Origin: a virus
Virus record (IMG/VR): IMGVR_UViG_3300025645_000496
Location: 1 to 22,762 of that record
Direction: 5' to 3' (one strand)
Length of the DNA stretch: 22,762 bases
Notes under the pieces: model-generated
Databases searched by the model: none
Told to the model about the DNA's origin: nothing
The model's input: only the letters and a program-made list of their open reading frames with translations
Shown: piece by piece, positions 6,469 through 14,796 of the stretch
Layout: each line of letters opens with the position of its first letter
Position numbering within the stretch: the stretch's first letter is position 1
Position numbers and translations under genes: made by a program

Positions 6469-7899
6469 ATGAATTACAAATTTAAAACTAAGCCATACGC
6501 ACATCAACTCAAAGCATTAGAAATGTCTTGGGAGAAAAAAGCTTTTGCGTATTTTATGGAAATGGGTACAGGTAAATCTAAAGTGTTGATAGACAATGTT
6601 GCAATGCTTTATGACAAAGGTAAAATCAATGGTGTATTAATTATTGCACCAAAAGGTGTATATAAAAACTGGTATAGTTCTGAAATACCTACACACTTAC
6701 CAGATCATATAGAAAAAGTGTCCGTATTGTGGCAAGCAAATATTACAAAACAACAACAAGAAACACTAAATACATTATTTAAAACAGGAACTGATCTACA
6801 TATTTTATGTATGAATGTTGAAGCTTTATCTACAACTAAAGGTGTTGATTTTGCAGCTAAATTTATAAACTCACACAACACGATGATGGCAATAGATGAG
6901 TCTACTACAATAAAAAATCCAGAAGCTAAACGTACAAAAAATATTGTGTCACTTGGTGTAAATGCAAAGTATAAAAGAATACTTACAGGATCACCGGTAA
7001 CTAAATCACCATTAGACTTATACAAACAATGCGAGTTCCTTGACCCCTGGCTCTTGGATCATAATTCTTATTACTCGTTTAGAACTAGATACGCTATTAT
7101 GAAGACAGCAAATTTTGGTGGACGATCGGTACAGATTGTAGTTGGTTATCGTAACCTTGCTGAATTATCAGAAAAACTAAAACCGTTTTCTTATCGTGTA
7201 TTAAAAGATGATTGTTTAGATCTACCAAAAAAAACTTTTATGAAACGTATTGTACAACTTACACCGGATCAAAATAAAGTATACACACAGATGAAAAAAG
7301 AAGCACTTGCAATATTAAATGGCAAGATGATTACCACTGCAAATGCATTGACACAGTTGATGAGATTGCAACAAATAACTTGTGGCCATTTCAAAGCAGA
7401 TGATGGCACTGTTCAACAACTAAAAAGCAATAGACTAAATGAGTTAGTCGATGTGCTATGTGAAATAGAAGGTAAAGCGGTTATTTGGGCTCATTGGCAA
7501 AGTGATGTAAAACATATTATAGATGCACTTGTAGATGAGTTTGGTCCTGGCTGTTATGTAGATTACTATGGTTTGACACCACAAGATGAAAGACAACAAA
7601 ACATAAAACGTTTTCAAGATGATGAAAAATGTAGGTTTTTTGTAGGTACACCTCAAACTGGTGGATATGGTATTACACTTACTGCAGCTTCTAATATGAT
7701 ATACTATTCTAATGGTTATGATCTTGAGAAAAGACAACAGTCAGAAGCACGTATTGATCGTATTGGCCAAACTAAACCTATGACATATATAGATATTATG
7801 TGTGAAGATACAGTTGATGAAAGAATTGTAAAAGCTTTACGTAAGAAAGTTAATATTGCAAGTCAAGTTATGGGAGAAGAATTAAAAGCTTGGATATAG
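6469..7899 (+). CDS. SNF2-like superfamily 2 helicase/translocase
   Basis: This is an SF2 ATPase of the SNF2-like type, as found in many phages. Motif Q/I region is PYAHQLKALE with Walker A MGTGKSK (32-38), motif Ia LIIAPKGV, motif II DEST (143-146) followed by TIKNP, motif III LTGSPV (172-177), and in the second RecA lobe GYGITLTAASNMIYY and motif VI QSEARIDRIGQ (424-434). DEST replaces the common DEAH and is seen in phage members. At 476 aa it is a minimal two-lobe enzyme without added chromatin domains. It may act in replication restart, recombination or DNA remodelling. It is the only rightward gene in the window and has its own promoter-like elements and a GAAAGAAG ribosome site. It ends 26 bases from the convergent holin-like gene. 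Confidence 0.93.
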   Translation: MNYKFKTKPYAHQLKALEMSWEKKAFAYFMEMGTGKSKVLIDNVAMLYDKGKINGVLIIAPKGVYKNWYSSEIPTHLPDHIEKVSVLWQANITKQQQETLNTLFKTGTDLHILCMNVEALSTTKGVDFAAKFINSHNTMMAIDESTTIKNPEAKRTKNIVSLGVNAKYKRILTGSPVTKSPLDLYKQCEFLDPWLLDHNSYYSFRTRYAIMKTANFGGRSVQIVVGYRNLAELSEKLKPFSYRVLKDDCLDLPKKTFMKRIVQLTPDQNKVYTQMKKEALAILNGKMITTANALTQLMRLQQITCGHFKADDGTVQQLKSNRLNELVDVLCEIEGKAVIWAHWQSDVKHIIDALVDEFGPGCYVDYYGLTPQDERQQNIKRFQDDEKCRFFVGTPQTGGYGITLTAASNMIYYSNGYDLEKRQQSEARIDRIGQTKPMTYIDIMCEDTVDERIVKALRKKVNIASQVMGEELKAWI

Positions 7900-7925
7900 G
7901 AAAAAATAGGACTTACGTGTGAGCG

Positions 7926-8123
7926 CTACAATTTTTGTAATAAGACTACAATCACACCACCCATACCTGTCATAATAGCACCCATAGAAACTAAAAGTAT
8001 TCTTTCAATTCTAGTTATATGGTTTTGTAGTTGGTTCATTCTATCGTAGGTTTGTTTCTGCATGATACGACACAGTTTTTCATGTGATTCTATTTTCTGT
8101 AATGCGCTTTCTTTATTTGGCAT
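7926..8123 (-). CDS. Small coiled-coil membrane protein, XhlA/holin-like
   Basis: The 65-aa product has a charged helical N-terminal half (KESALQKIESHEKLCRIMQ ... MNQLQNHITRIERIL) followed by one hydrophobic C-terminal segment of about 20 residues (LLVSMGAIMTGMGGVIVVLL) and a short basic end (QKL). This is the architecture of haemolysin XhlA-type phage proteins, which sit in the host inner membrane and are linked to lysis. The gene starts inside the last codons of the preceding gene (11-base overlap) and is the last gene of the leftward virion operon, a plausible place for a lysis function. No endolysin gene is visible in the window. Other small single-span membrane roles cannot be excluded. 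Confidence 0.72.
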   Translation of the reverse strand: MPNKESALQKIESHEKLCRIMQKQTYDRMNQLQNHITRIERILLVSMGAIMTGMGGVIVVLLQKL

Positions 8124-8397
8124 ACTTACCTACTATGTAACAAATAGGTTCTAATATTTTTCTATATACTCTACCTAATAAATGCACCTTGCCTCTTGAC
8201 TCCTGTCTAATGTCTATAGTTCTATGCACTGCAATATGTTCTAATATTTTTTTAACTATTTTATTTGTTTTAGATAGTTTTACAAGTGGTAAGAATATTT
8301 TATGATATCCTTTTTGATATTCAGGTGCCAAACCTTTTGAATGTTTTAACCAAATTTTATTTCTAAAAGATCCAAAACCGTAAGAGTCGTTCATCAT
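8113..8397 (-). CDS. C-terminal domain of the Gly-rich virion protein, separated by a frame change (94 aa)
   Basis: The conserved-looking sequence begins before the ATG. In this frame the upstream codons read a glycine run and then KIVCT, directly followed by MMNDSYGFGSFRNKIWL. The pattern KIVC-T-M-N-x-x-YGFGSFR-x-x-IW, then GYHKIFLPLV and a HRTxDIR helix near the end, is one I recall as the C-terminal domain of larger Gly/Pro-rich phage proteins. I therefore think the product normally forms one polypeptide with the 8394-10151 reading frame. Expression as a separate protein from the ATG at 8397, coupled through ATGA, is the alternative. The domain is basic and helical, lacks a membrane segment, and its biochemical role is unknown. 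Confidence 0.75.
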   Translation of the reverse strand: MMNDSYGFGSFRNKIWLKHSKGLAPEYQKGYHKIFLPLVKLSKTNKIVKKILEHIAVHRTIDIRQESRGKVHLLGRVYRKILEPICYIVGKYAK

Positions 8398-10151
8398 AGT
8401 GCAGACGATCTTGCCGCCACCGCCGCCGCCACCGCCGCCGCCTCCTCCGCCCCGCCACCGCCGCCGCCTCCTCCGCCACCAACGGATGTTGGAGCATTTT
8501 GATAACTTGAGTAAGCAGAAGATATTCCTGTAGGTGTTGATACACTACTTTGACTTGGTGGTCCTTTTGTTGATACAGTTCCCATGTTAGCTCCACCACC
8601 TGTAGCTGGGCTAGATGAAGGACTATCATCTCTGCTATCTCCACCAGGTCTGTTGGTGCCTGTAGGTGCAGAAGGTGCACTTGGTGCAGGGCTATCGTCT
8701 CTGTCATCTCCACCTGGTCTGTCTGTGCCTGTTGGTGGGCTAGGTGGTGCTGGTGGTTCGTAATTCATATCATCAAATTCAAAATCATCTTCTAATGGTG
8801 TTATAGTTCCTGAGTCTACTAGTTGTTTTCTATCTGGATAATTATAACTATCTGAAGTTTCACCTATGTCTTGATAATCTGAATATACTACTTGATCATC
8901 AAGATCTTTAAATCCAAATATATCATCTTTTGGAGTTGTGTCTAGCATCTCGCTGCCTGAATCATCATCAGCTGTTTGTATGCCAGCAGCTATTTTTTCT
9001 GGATCTCCATACTGTAATTGATCTAGCATAGTTTTTTCTTTTGCCATTGCTTCTTCTAAATCTTTTTTTCTTTGAACTAAGTCTGTGTTTTGATATTGTT
9101 CTAAAGTCATTCCACCTAAAGTTTTGTTTATTGTATCAATTCTTTTTTGATAAGCATCTTGTAATCCGTAATTTGGATCTAAAGGATTACCAGATACAGG
9201 ATTGTATCCTTTCATCAAACCACTTTGTATTGTGCCATCTTTAACATCGTACATTTCATCTAATGCAGTTTGTCTTGGATCTCTGTCTGGTAATATTGCT
9301 CCTAATGCTTTTCCAATTAAAGTTATTGGAACTCCAACTGCTAAATTTATACCAGCTTCTATAGCTGCTCTTTTAATATCAAAGTCTGCAGGAAGACCTA
9401 ATTTTTGTAATAAACTTGTGTTATCTGCTATATCTTCTTGTGTTACTACATCAGTTGCTGCTGCTTGTGCATCAAGATCTTCATATATAGGTTGGCCTGT
9501 TACAGCATTATAAGTAATGCCATCTGGACCTAAAATTGTTTTAACTGCTTGTGGATCAACCGCATTATCAATAATTCCTGTTTGATTTGTTAGTGGCGAT
9601 GCTCCTGTAATTTGAAAGTCTCCAACATTACTAGGTTGTGTTAAATCTTCCACCATTATACCCGTATCAGTAGGAAGTCTAGCTCCACCTGCTGCTCCTG
9701 ATGCTAAAAAAGGATCAGATGAAGGTGGTGTTGGTGGTTCATAAGTTTGAGCATCATCATAGTCTTTAATGTCTATATCCATGTCTGGATCTAAACCTAT
9801 AAATCCAGAAGGCCCTGGAGTTACACCTGGATCAAAGCCTGCAATAGGTTCTGGAGTTGGGTCATCAAAAACTGGTAAAGTCGCTTGACCCGCGTCGCCT
9901 GATCCTCCGCCTGATGGTGGTGTTGCAGCTTGAGGTGTATCAAACATTGGTAAACCTTGCATATAAAGCCTCATGAGATCTGAATATTTAGTAGGACCTA
10001 GATAGTCATACTGTATACCAGAATAGTCTGGAATATTACCTAGTAGGAAGGGACTAGTATCTGTAGTTGTTCTTAAATTAGATACATCAATACCTTCATC
10101 AACTAAATCTGGATCGGTTACTATTAATGATTTAAAATCTTCACTAGACAT
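8394..10151 (-). CDS. Acidic Pro/Gly-rich virion-associated protein with polyglycine tract
   Basis: The 585-aa frame encodes a low-complexity, acidic protein rich in Pro, Gly, Asp and Thr, with many short disordered stretches (TPPSGGGSGDAGQ, DDPTPEPIAGFDPG). A hydrophobic helix lies around residues 262-288 (AGINLAVGVPITLIGKALGAIL). A 23-residue repeat, PTGTxRPGGDxRDDSP, occurs twice around 474-517. The end is a run of about ten glycines that then reads as an Ala/Glu/Val string (AEEAAAV), an artefact of the same GC-rich repeat read in another frame. The real C-terminus is probably the 8113-8397 domain. The gene shares one base with the 1288-aa gene (TAATG). By position it is a virion or ejection component; no enzymatic motif is visible. 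Confidence 0.82.
   Translation of the reverse strand: MSSEDFKSLIVTDPDLVDEGIDVSNLRTTTDTSPFLLGNIPDYSGIQYDYLGPTKYSDLMRLYMQGLPMFDTPQAATPPSGGGSGDAGQATLPVFDDPTPEPIAGFDPGVTPGPSGFIGLDPDMDIDIKDYDDAQTYEPPTPPSSDPFLASGAAGGARLPTDTGIMVEDLTQPSNVGDFQITGASPLTNQTGIIDNAVDPQAVKTILGPDGITYNAVTGQPIYEDLDAQAAATDVVTQEDIADNTSLLQKLGLPADFDIKRAAIEAGINLAVGVPITLIGKALGAILPDRDPRQTALDEMYDVKDGTIQSGLMKGYNPVSGNPLDPNYGLQDAYQKRIDTINKTLGGMTLEQYQNTDLVQRKKDLEEAMAKEKTMLDQLQYGDPEKIAAGIQTADDDSGSEMLDTTPKDDIFGFKDLDDQVVYSDYQDIGETSDSYNYPDRKQLVDSGTITPLEDDFEFDDMNYEPPAPPSPPTGTDRPGGDDRDDSPAPSAPSAPTGTNRPGGDSRDDSPSSSPATGGGANMGTVSTKGPPSQSSVSTPTGISSAYSSYQNAPTSVGGGGGGGGGGAEEAAAVAAAVAARSSAL
8413..8480. repeat. GC-rich glycine-codon microsatellite with duplicated unit
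   Basis: On the minus strand this stretch is almost entirely GGN triplets. The block GGCGGAGGAGGCGGCGGCGG occurs twice, once in the glycine frame and once shifted by one base. The shift happens at GGCGGGGCGG, where a single base appears to be missing between two GG pairs. Such a tract is prone to replication slippage and to sequencing or assembly error. Confidence 0.9.
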
Positions 10152-13100
10152 TACGCCATTCCCCTTTGTCTTAACCTTATAGCCTGTTCTTCAGGACTTA
10201 GCAATGCCTGTTCTGAAGGTGTTAACCCTGTCTGTGTTAACGATGCCTGTTGCACTGGCTGTATCATTGTTGGATCCACAGTTGGTGTTGTAGGCAATGT
10301 AGATTGTGTCATATTATCGTAAGATGGTAGGTATTCTTCTATATTAATATCAAATTCATCATCAAAAGATAAATCTCTTAACTCATCTTGTATTTCAATT
10401 AACACATCTCTTACCTCTTCAAATGGATTATCTACACCAATACGGTCTTCAATTTGTCTAAATTCTCTTTGTATATTTTCTGATGGAAAAAATGGTGTGT
10501 ATATATCATTATCCAATCTATTATATAAATTAATTAGTTGTCTTTCTCTAAACTCAGTTCTAATAGCGTCCATGTCTGTACCCAAAATATCTGCAGCTTG
10601 AATGTTTGCACGCATTTGTTTATCATTATTAAATTTAGCTCTGTTAGCCACAATAAATCTTTCAATAACATCTCTTCCTGTTTTAGGTCCACCTTTTAAT
10701 AGTGACTCAGATCCTCCAGTAAATAATGCTCTTGCTTCCCTGTTACCTCTTTGATAATCAGAAATTTTAAAACCCATAGATCTAACAGGATCTATCTTAA
10801 CTTGTCTATACCCTAAAAATCCTGTCAACTCATCCGGTAATTCAAAAAACTCTCCACGATCTGATGGTTTATCAGCTGCTGCTTGATATAATCTTGTAAG
10901 TTGTGGGTAAGAAAAAGGTAACATTGATTTTGCTAAATGTTCAATCATGTTTTTGATTGCAGTTCCCGGTTCATTTTCCATTTGCGCTTGAGTATAAATT
11001 TGTCTACCTTCTCTAGTTTTACCTTCTCTTGCAATTAAATCTAATGCTGCTTCAGTGTAAATTGCTTCTGATATAAATGGTGATGCAAGTTCACCAGCTG
11101 CTTCTGCCATACCTTTCATAACACCTTTCATTAATACATCTTCGTCTTCTATTCCTTGTTGAATATTATTAAGTAAAGTTTGAAAAGGTCTTGTTACTGT
11201 GTCGTATGCATTACCATGACTAAAATCTACATATTTTAAATCACCTGTTTCTTCATCTCTAATTGGTAGAATAGTAGAATTTTTAGACCACTCAGGTAGA
11301 AATTGTTTTAATGCACGCAACTCTTCATTAGTTACATTGTATAAACCTTGAAATCCTTTTTGTATTCCAATAGGTGCAATACCTAATACAGTTGTCATAC
11401 CTGCTAATCTTTTTAAACCAATAGATCGTAATGCAGGATCCTTAATTTCTTTAATAGATCTTTTTGCAATGTTAGTTGTTGTTCTTAACATTTCAGATGG
11501 AAACGACATAAAAGTTCCAAGTGGTAAACGTCTTAAAGCTCTTACAGTATCTGATACATATGCATAGTTTGGTACAGTGTTTCTTACAATGTCAGCTGCT
11601 TCTTCTTTTAATTGTCTTTCAGTAAATTTTATACCTGCTTTAGTATATGCACCTCTAAGCCTTTGCATTTCAACAGCATAGTTTGCTATCTTAAATAAAT
11701 CATCTTCTGCTGTATATAAATCTTCTGCAAATTTCATACCTGATTTTAATTTTCTACCAGTTCCTGATGTAAGTTTTTTCATCATAGATTCTAATGGTTT
11801 TCCAATATTTAAATTTTCACCCATACGAGTATCTGTTAAAAGATTTTTTATATCTCCTAATTGTACTTGTGAGTTTACCACTCCAAGTTCTAGTAATTCT
11901 CTGTATGCTTCATTTGCTTCTGCTGATCTTTTTCCTACTTGTAATTTACCAAATGCATCTCTAAATGCTCTACCAACTAATGCAGGGTTTTCAAATAAAA
12001 TACCATTACCAGCAGAAAAAGCGGTAGCAGAAAATAAATTTCTAAAGTGTGTTTGCGGTGATAAGATTGTTTTTGCAACTTGTGATGCTGCTTTTGGAAA
12101 CAATACTAAATTTCTATATCCCCATGTTAATCCTTTTTCAATACCAGTTGCACCTTCTCTGGGTTCAAATAAAAATTTTAAAGTTTTAGTGCTATCTCCT
12201 AATCCTTCAGCAATAGCTTTAGTGGTAAACTTACCTGCTAATGGATTAATAGTAAACTCATCCTTAAAATATGGTGTCATGTATCTATCTAATTCTACTA
12301 TTTCTTGATTAGGTAATGCTTCTGCCGCTTCTAATGCATCATCAAAAAAGAAACCTCTTGATCCGCCCGGTGTAGTTGCAGTAGCTGCTTTTTTAATTGC
12401 ATCATCTTGTTTTGCAATATTTTCAAACAACTCATTTTTTCTAGCAATGTTAGATAACTTTGTCATACTATTGTAGATAGAAAATCTAGGATCTTCTATT
12501 TCACCAAACAATTTTTTTATAACTGCTCTATCTTTACCAGGTGTTTCAGCTAACAAACGTTCTGGTTTAATATCATCTGTTACTACTCTTTTAAAAAACT
12601 TATCTATCTGTGGTCCCTCTTCTGCTAAAGTTCCTTGTGTAAATTTTATAGGTAAACCTGGAGGTGCTTTTTGATTTTTTGCAGATTTAATTACAGCGTC
12701 AACCATACTTTGTGCTTGAAAATCTGTTAGGTTTTTACCATTTTCTTTTGCATATCTTTTAAAATATTCTTTTGTGCCTTTGATTGCTTCTTCTGTTGGT
12801 GTGTAAGCTAAAAAAGGCAACACAGATTTATCTTCAAATATTCTATAAGTGCTACCAAGATAATCTTTTACTCTTTTACCCATTAATGTTTTTAAAGTTT
12901 GTACATCTTTAGGTGCGTTTGATGATGCGTTAATTAAATCTACAAATTTTTCTCTTGCACCACCTATTGCTTCAAATATATTTTCTATAGATTCGTCTGT
13001 TGCACCATTGTCTTTTAAAAACTTGTGTGTTCTAGCTGCTGCACTGCTTGGAATAGCTTTACTTAATTCACCTTCAAATAAAATATCATTTAGTTCTTTG

Positions 13101-14017
13101 TATATGTCAGCTTTTCTTTTGTCTGATGATTTGTCTAATACAGATTTTACCATTGGAAACATGCTGTCTACTTCAGAATCTATTGTCTTAACTAACTCCA
13201 TAGCTCTGTTGGTATCAGCCATAGTAGCACCTTTTTCTGCCATCTTAGCTTCAAAGATTGATTGTGGTTTTGCACCTCTAGCTCTTAATGCAGAAAATGT
13301 TTTATTAAAAAATTTATCTAATTTAGAATTACTAAACTCTATGTTTTTACCACGTAAAGCTGCAGCTTTAATACCTTTACCTACACCATATACAATCGGT
13401 GTTATTAATAAAGACTCTGCACCAAACTTTGTTCTGTTCATTAATTTTTTAAATGCATCTTCTCTACCACCTTCATCGGTTACTTCTTCTAAGTCTGTTG
13501 GCCCAGCTTCAAACACATCACCAAAAGTTCCAAGTTCTTCTACATCAGCAACAAATGCTTCACCTGCTGCCCCACCTGCAACCCCTGCTGCAAATCTTTT
13601 TTTACCAATAGTTTTATTAAAATCATCTGCTTTCTTTGCAGCTTTCTGTAGGTTAGTACCTTTTATGTTCATGTAGTTACCAGCTTTTTTAGCTTTAATT
13701 GCTTTACTAGCTAGTTTAAAACCTATACCACCTGGTACACCTATTTGAACTAAACCTTCTGTAAGTCTACCTATTGCTGTATCATCTGCAATGTCTTCAA
13801 ATATATTTATTTTATCAAACATTTGTTCAACATCTGCTGCAAGATCTGTATCAAAACCTAAATCAATTAATTCTGCACCAAGAGATATAACACCTTCAGG
13901 TACTTTTATAACACCAGATGCAACTCCTGCTAAAGCAGAGGTAATTGCACTTCTTTCACTATTGATTTCTTCGTCTCGTAGGGAGGTAAAGCCTTCTGGA
14001 TCTATAATCTCAGCCAT
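10151..14017 (-). CDS. Large (1288 aa) probable internal virion / DNA-ejection protein
   Basis: This is the largest protein of the window, mostly helical, with hydrophobic or amphipathic stretches near the N-terminus (ITSALAGVASGVIKVPEGVI, residues 24-45) and a Gly/Ala-rich segment around 140-157 (FAAGVAGGAAGEAF). A block resembling other long marine phage virion proteins lies at about 650-675 (TILSPQTHFRNLFSATAF), and another at about 830-850 (RLPLGTFMSFPSEMLRTT). The tail ends LSPEEQAIRLRQRGMA. I see no convincing transglycosylase or protease signature. Size, membrane-active segments and neighbours suggest a core or ejection protein analogous in role to the large internal proteins of podoviruses. 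This is by analogy, not by recognised homology. Confidence 0.85.
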   Translation of the reverse strand: MAEIIDPEGFTSLRDEEINSERSAITSALAGVASGVIKVPEGVISLGAELIDLGFDTDLAADVEQMFDKINIFEDIADDTAIGRLTEGLVQIGVPGGIGFKLASKAIKAKKAGNYMNIKGTNLQKAAKKADDFNKTIGKKRFAAGVAGGAAGEAFVADVEELGTFGDVFEAGPTDLEEVTDEGGREDAFKKLMNRTKFGAESLLITPIVYGVGKGIKAAALRGKNIEFSNSKLDKFFNKTFSALRARGAKPQSIFEAKMAEKGATMADTNRAMELVKTIDSEVDSMFPMVKSVLDKSSDKRKADIYKELNDILFEGELSKAIPSSAAARTHKFLKDNGATDESIENIFEAIGGAREKFVDLINASSNAPKDVQTLKTLMGKRVKDYLGSTYRIFEDKSVLPFLAYTPTEEAIKGTKEYFKRYAKENGKNLTDFQAQSMVDAVIKSAKNQKAPPGLPIKFTQGTLAEEGPQIDKFFKRVVTDDIKPERLLAETPGKDRAVIKKLFGEIEDPRFSIYNSMTKLSNIARKNELFENIAKQDDAIKKAATATTPGGSRGFFFDDALEAAEALPNQEIVELDRYMTPYFKDEFTINPLAGKFTTKAIAEGLGDSTKTLKFLFEPREGATGIEKGLTWGYRNLVLFPKAASQVAKTILSPQTHFRNLFSATAFSAGNGILFENPALVGRAFRDAFGKLQVGKRSAEANEAYRELLELGVVNSQVQLGDIKNLLTDTRMGENLNIGKPLESMMKKLTSGTGRKLKSGMKFAEDLYTAEDDLFKIANYAVEMQRLRGAYTKAGIKFTERQLKEEAADIVRNTVPNYAYVSDTVRALRRLPLGTFMSFPSEMLRTTTNIAKRSIKEIKDPALRSIGLKRLAGMTTVLGIAPIGIQKGFQGLYNVTNEELRALKQFLPEWSKNSTILPIRDEETGDLKYVDFSHGNAYDTVTRPFQTLLNNIQQGIEDEDVLMKGVMKGMAEAAGELASPFISEAIYTEAALDLIAREGKTREGRQIYTQAQMENEPGTAIKNMIEHLAKSMLPFSYPQLTRLYQAAADKPSDRGEFFELPDELTGFLGYRQVKIDPVRSMGFKISDYQRGNREARALFTGGSESLLKGGPKTGRDVIERFIVANRAKFNNDKQMRANIQAADILGTDMDAIRTEFRERQLINLYNRLDNDIYTPFFPSENIQREFRQIEDRIGVDNPFEEVRDVLIEIQDELRDLSFDDEFDINIEEYLPSYDNMTQSTLPTTPTVDPTMIQPVQQASLTQTGLTPSEQALLSPEEQAIRLRQRGMA

Positions 14018-14025
14018 TTGTCCTC

Positions 14026-14796
14026 CTATCTAAGTAATGCCGAATATTCTGGTAATTCTACTGCTACGTTGCCATCAAATTCAATTACTTTACCATTTTC
14101 TACATCAATATAAACTCCAGGTGTTTTACCTTTTGTTTTATATTTACCGTCTTTAAATTTAATGTTTGATCTTGGGTTTTTTCCTGCCGCTCTTAACGCT
14201 GGTGCAACTTTAATATCAAATGCAGCATGATTAAATGCTTTACTACCTTCGCCATATATACTTCTATAACTAGTTACTGCTCTTTCTAAATTAGCTTCTG
14301 CTCCATAAGTTTTTCCTCTCATTTCTGATTGAATAATCTCAGCAGTTTTTGCTCTTATTTGTTCTGCGGTAGCGTTAGGTGGTAATAAAAATCTAGCTTT
14401 TTTTTCTGCTGCCAATACACTAGTTTTATCAGGTTTTGCTTCTGTCATAGCTTGACTAATACCTAGTTTAACAGCGCCACTTTTAATTGCTCTTTCTCTT
14501 GCATCATCAGCTTTTACAAATTGTTCATAAGGACCTTTTGCAGAACCAACTATATTCTGTAGTGCACCATCGCCTGCAAATTTACCTGATGCTAAGTTTA
14601 AACCAAACTGACCTATGGGTAATCTTGTTTGCGGTGTAAATTCTTCTAACAATGAAGCAAGTTCAGGTGTCAGTTCTCTTGCTCTACCTGCTATGTCACC
14701 AACTTTTTTCTGTTCTCTATCTACAATACCAGTCATGATACCATCATTAACCTGGCCACCTCTTCTAAACATAGGTCTCTTTAAAGCTCTAGACAC
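14026..14796 (-). CDS. Virion-associated protein with RRGGQV motif (256 aa)
   Basis: The family cannot be named with confidence. The N-terminus has MFRRGGQVNDGIMTGI, a variant of the GG-R/Q-V motif that recurs in the two genes upstream. Next come a segment containing GLNLASGKFAGDGALQNI and GPYEQFVKADDARERA, a helical middle, and a Lys-rich beta region at the end (KFKDGKYKTKGKTPGVYI). The listed start is GTG at 14796, sharing one base with the previous stop (TAGTG). An ATG eight codons in (14772) is an alternative and would start directly at MFRRGG. The gene sits between two probable internal virion proteins, so a structural or ejection role is inferred. Confidence 0.8.
   Translation of the reverse strand: MSRALKRPMFRRGGQVNDGIMTGIVDREQKKVGDIAGRARELTPELASLLEEFTPQTRLPIGQFGLNLASGKFAGDGALQNIVGSAKGPYEQFVKADDARERAIKSGAVKLGISQAMTEAKPDKTSVLAAEKKARFLLPPNATAEQIRAKTAEIIQSEMRGKTYGAEANLERAVTSYRSIYGEGSKAFNHAAFDIKVAPALRAAGKNPRSNIKFKDGKYKTKGKTPGVYIDVENGKVIEFDGNVAVELPEYSALLR

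Noticed and set aside
7927-7939. TACAA-TTT-TTGTA inverted repeat at the convergent gene ends, considered as a bidirectional terminator
   Set aside because: The stem is only 5 bp and AT-rich and overlaps the holin-like stop codon; too weak to call a terminator.
8413-8480. GC-rich repeat considered as an origin or recombination site
   Set aside because: It is explained by glycine codons continuing in frame into the conserved C-terminal domain; nothing else marks an origin.
8363-8713. Leftward frame with an arginine-rich stretch, resembling a basic DNA-binding tail
   Set aside because: The arginines come from reading the GGC/GGA glycine tract in a third frame. The frame is embedded in the 585-aa gene and has no independent support.
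9202-9513. Rightward 103-codon frame inside the Gly-rich virion protein gene
   Set aside because: Antisense shadow of the leftward gene; no ribosome site, no motif, and no other rightward genes nearby.
13008-13676. Long rightward frame (222 codons) opposite the 1288-aa gene
   Set aside because: It is Ser/Leu/Ala-rich antisense of a well-supported leftward gene, without ribosome site, operon context or recognisable motif.
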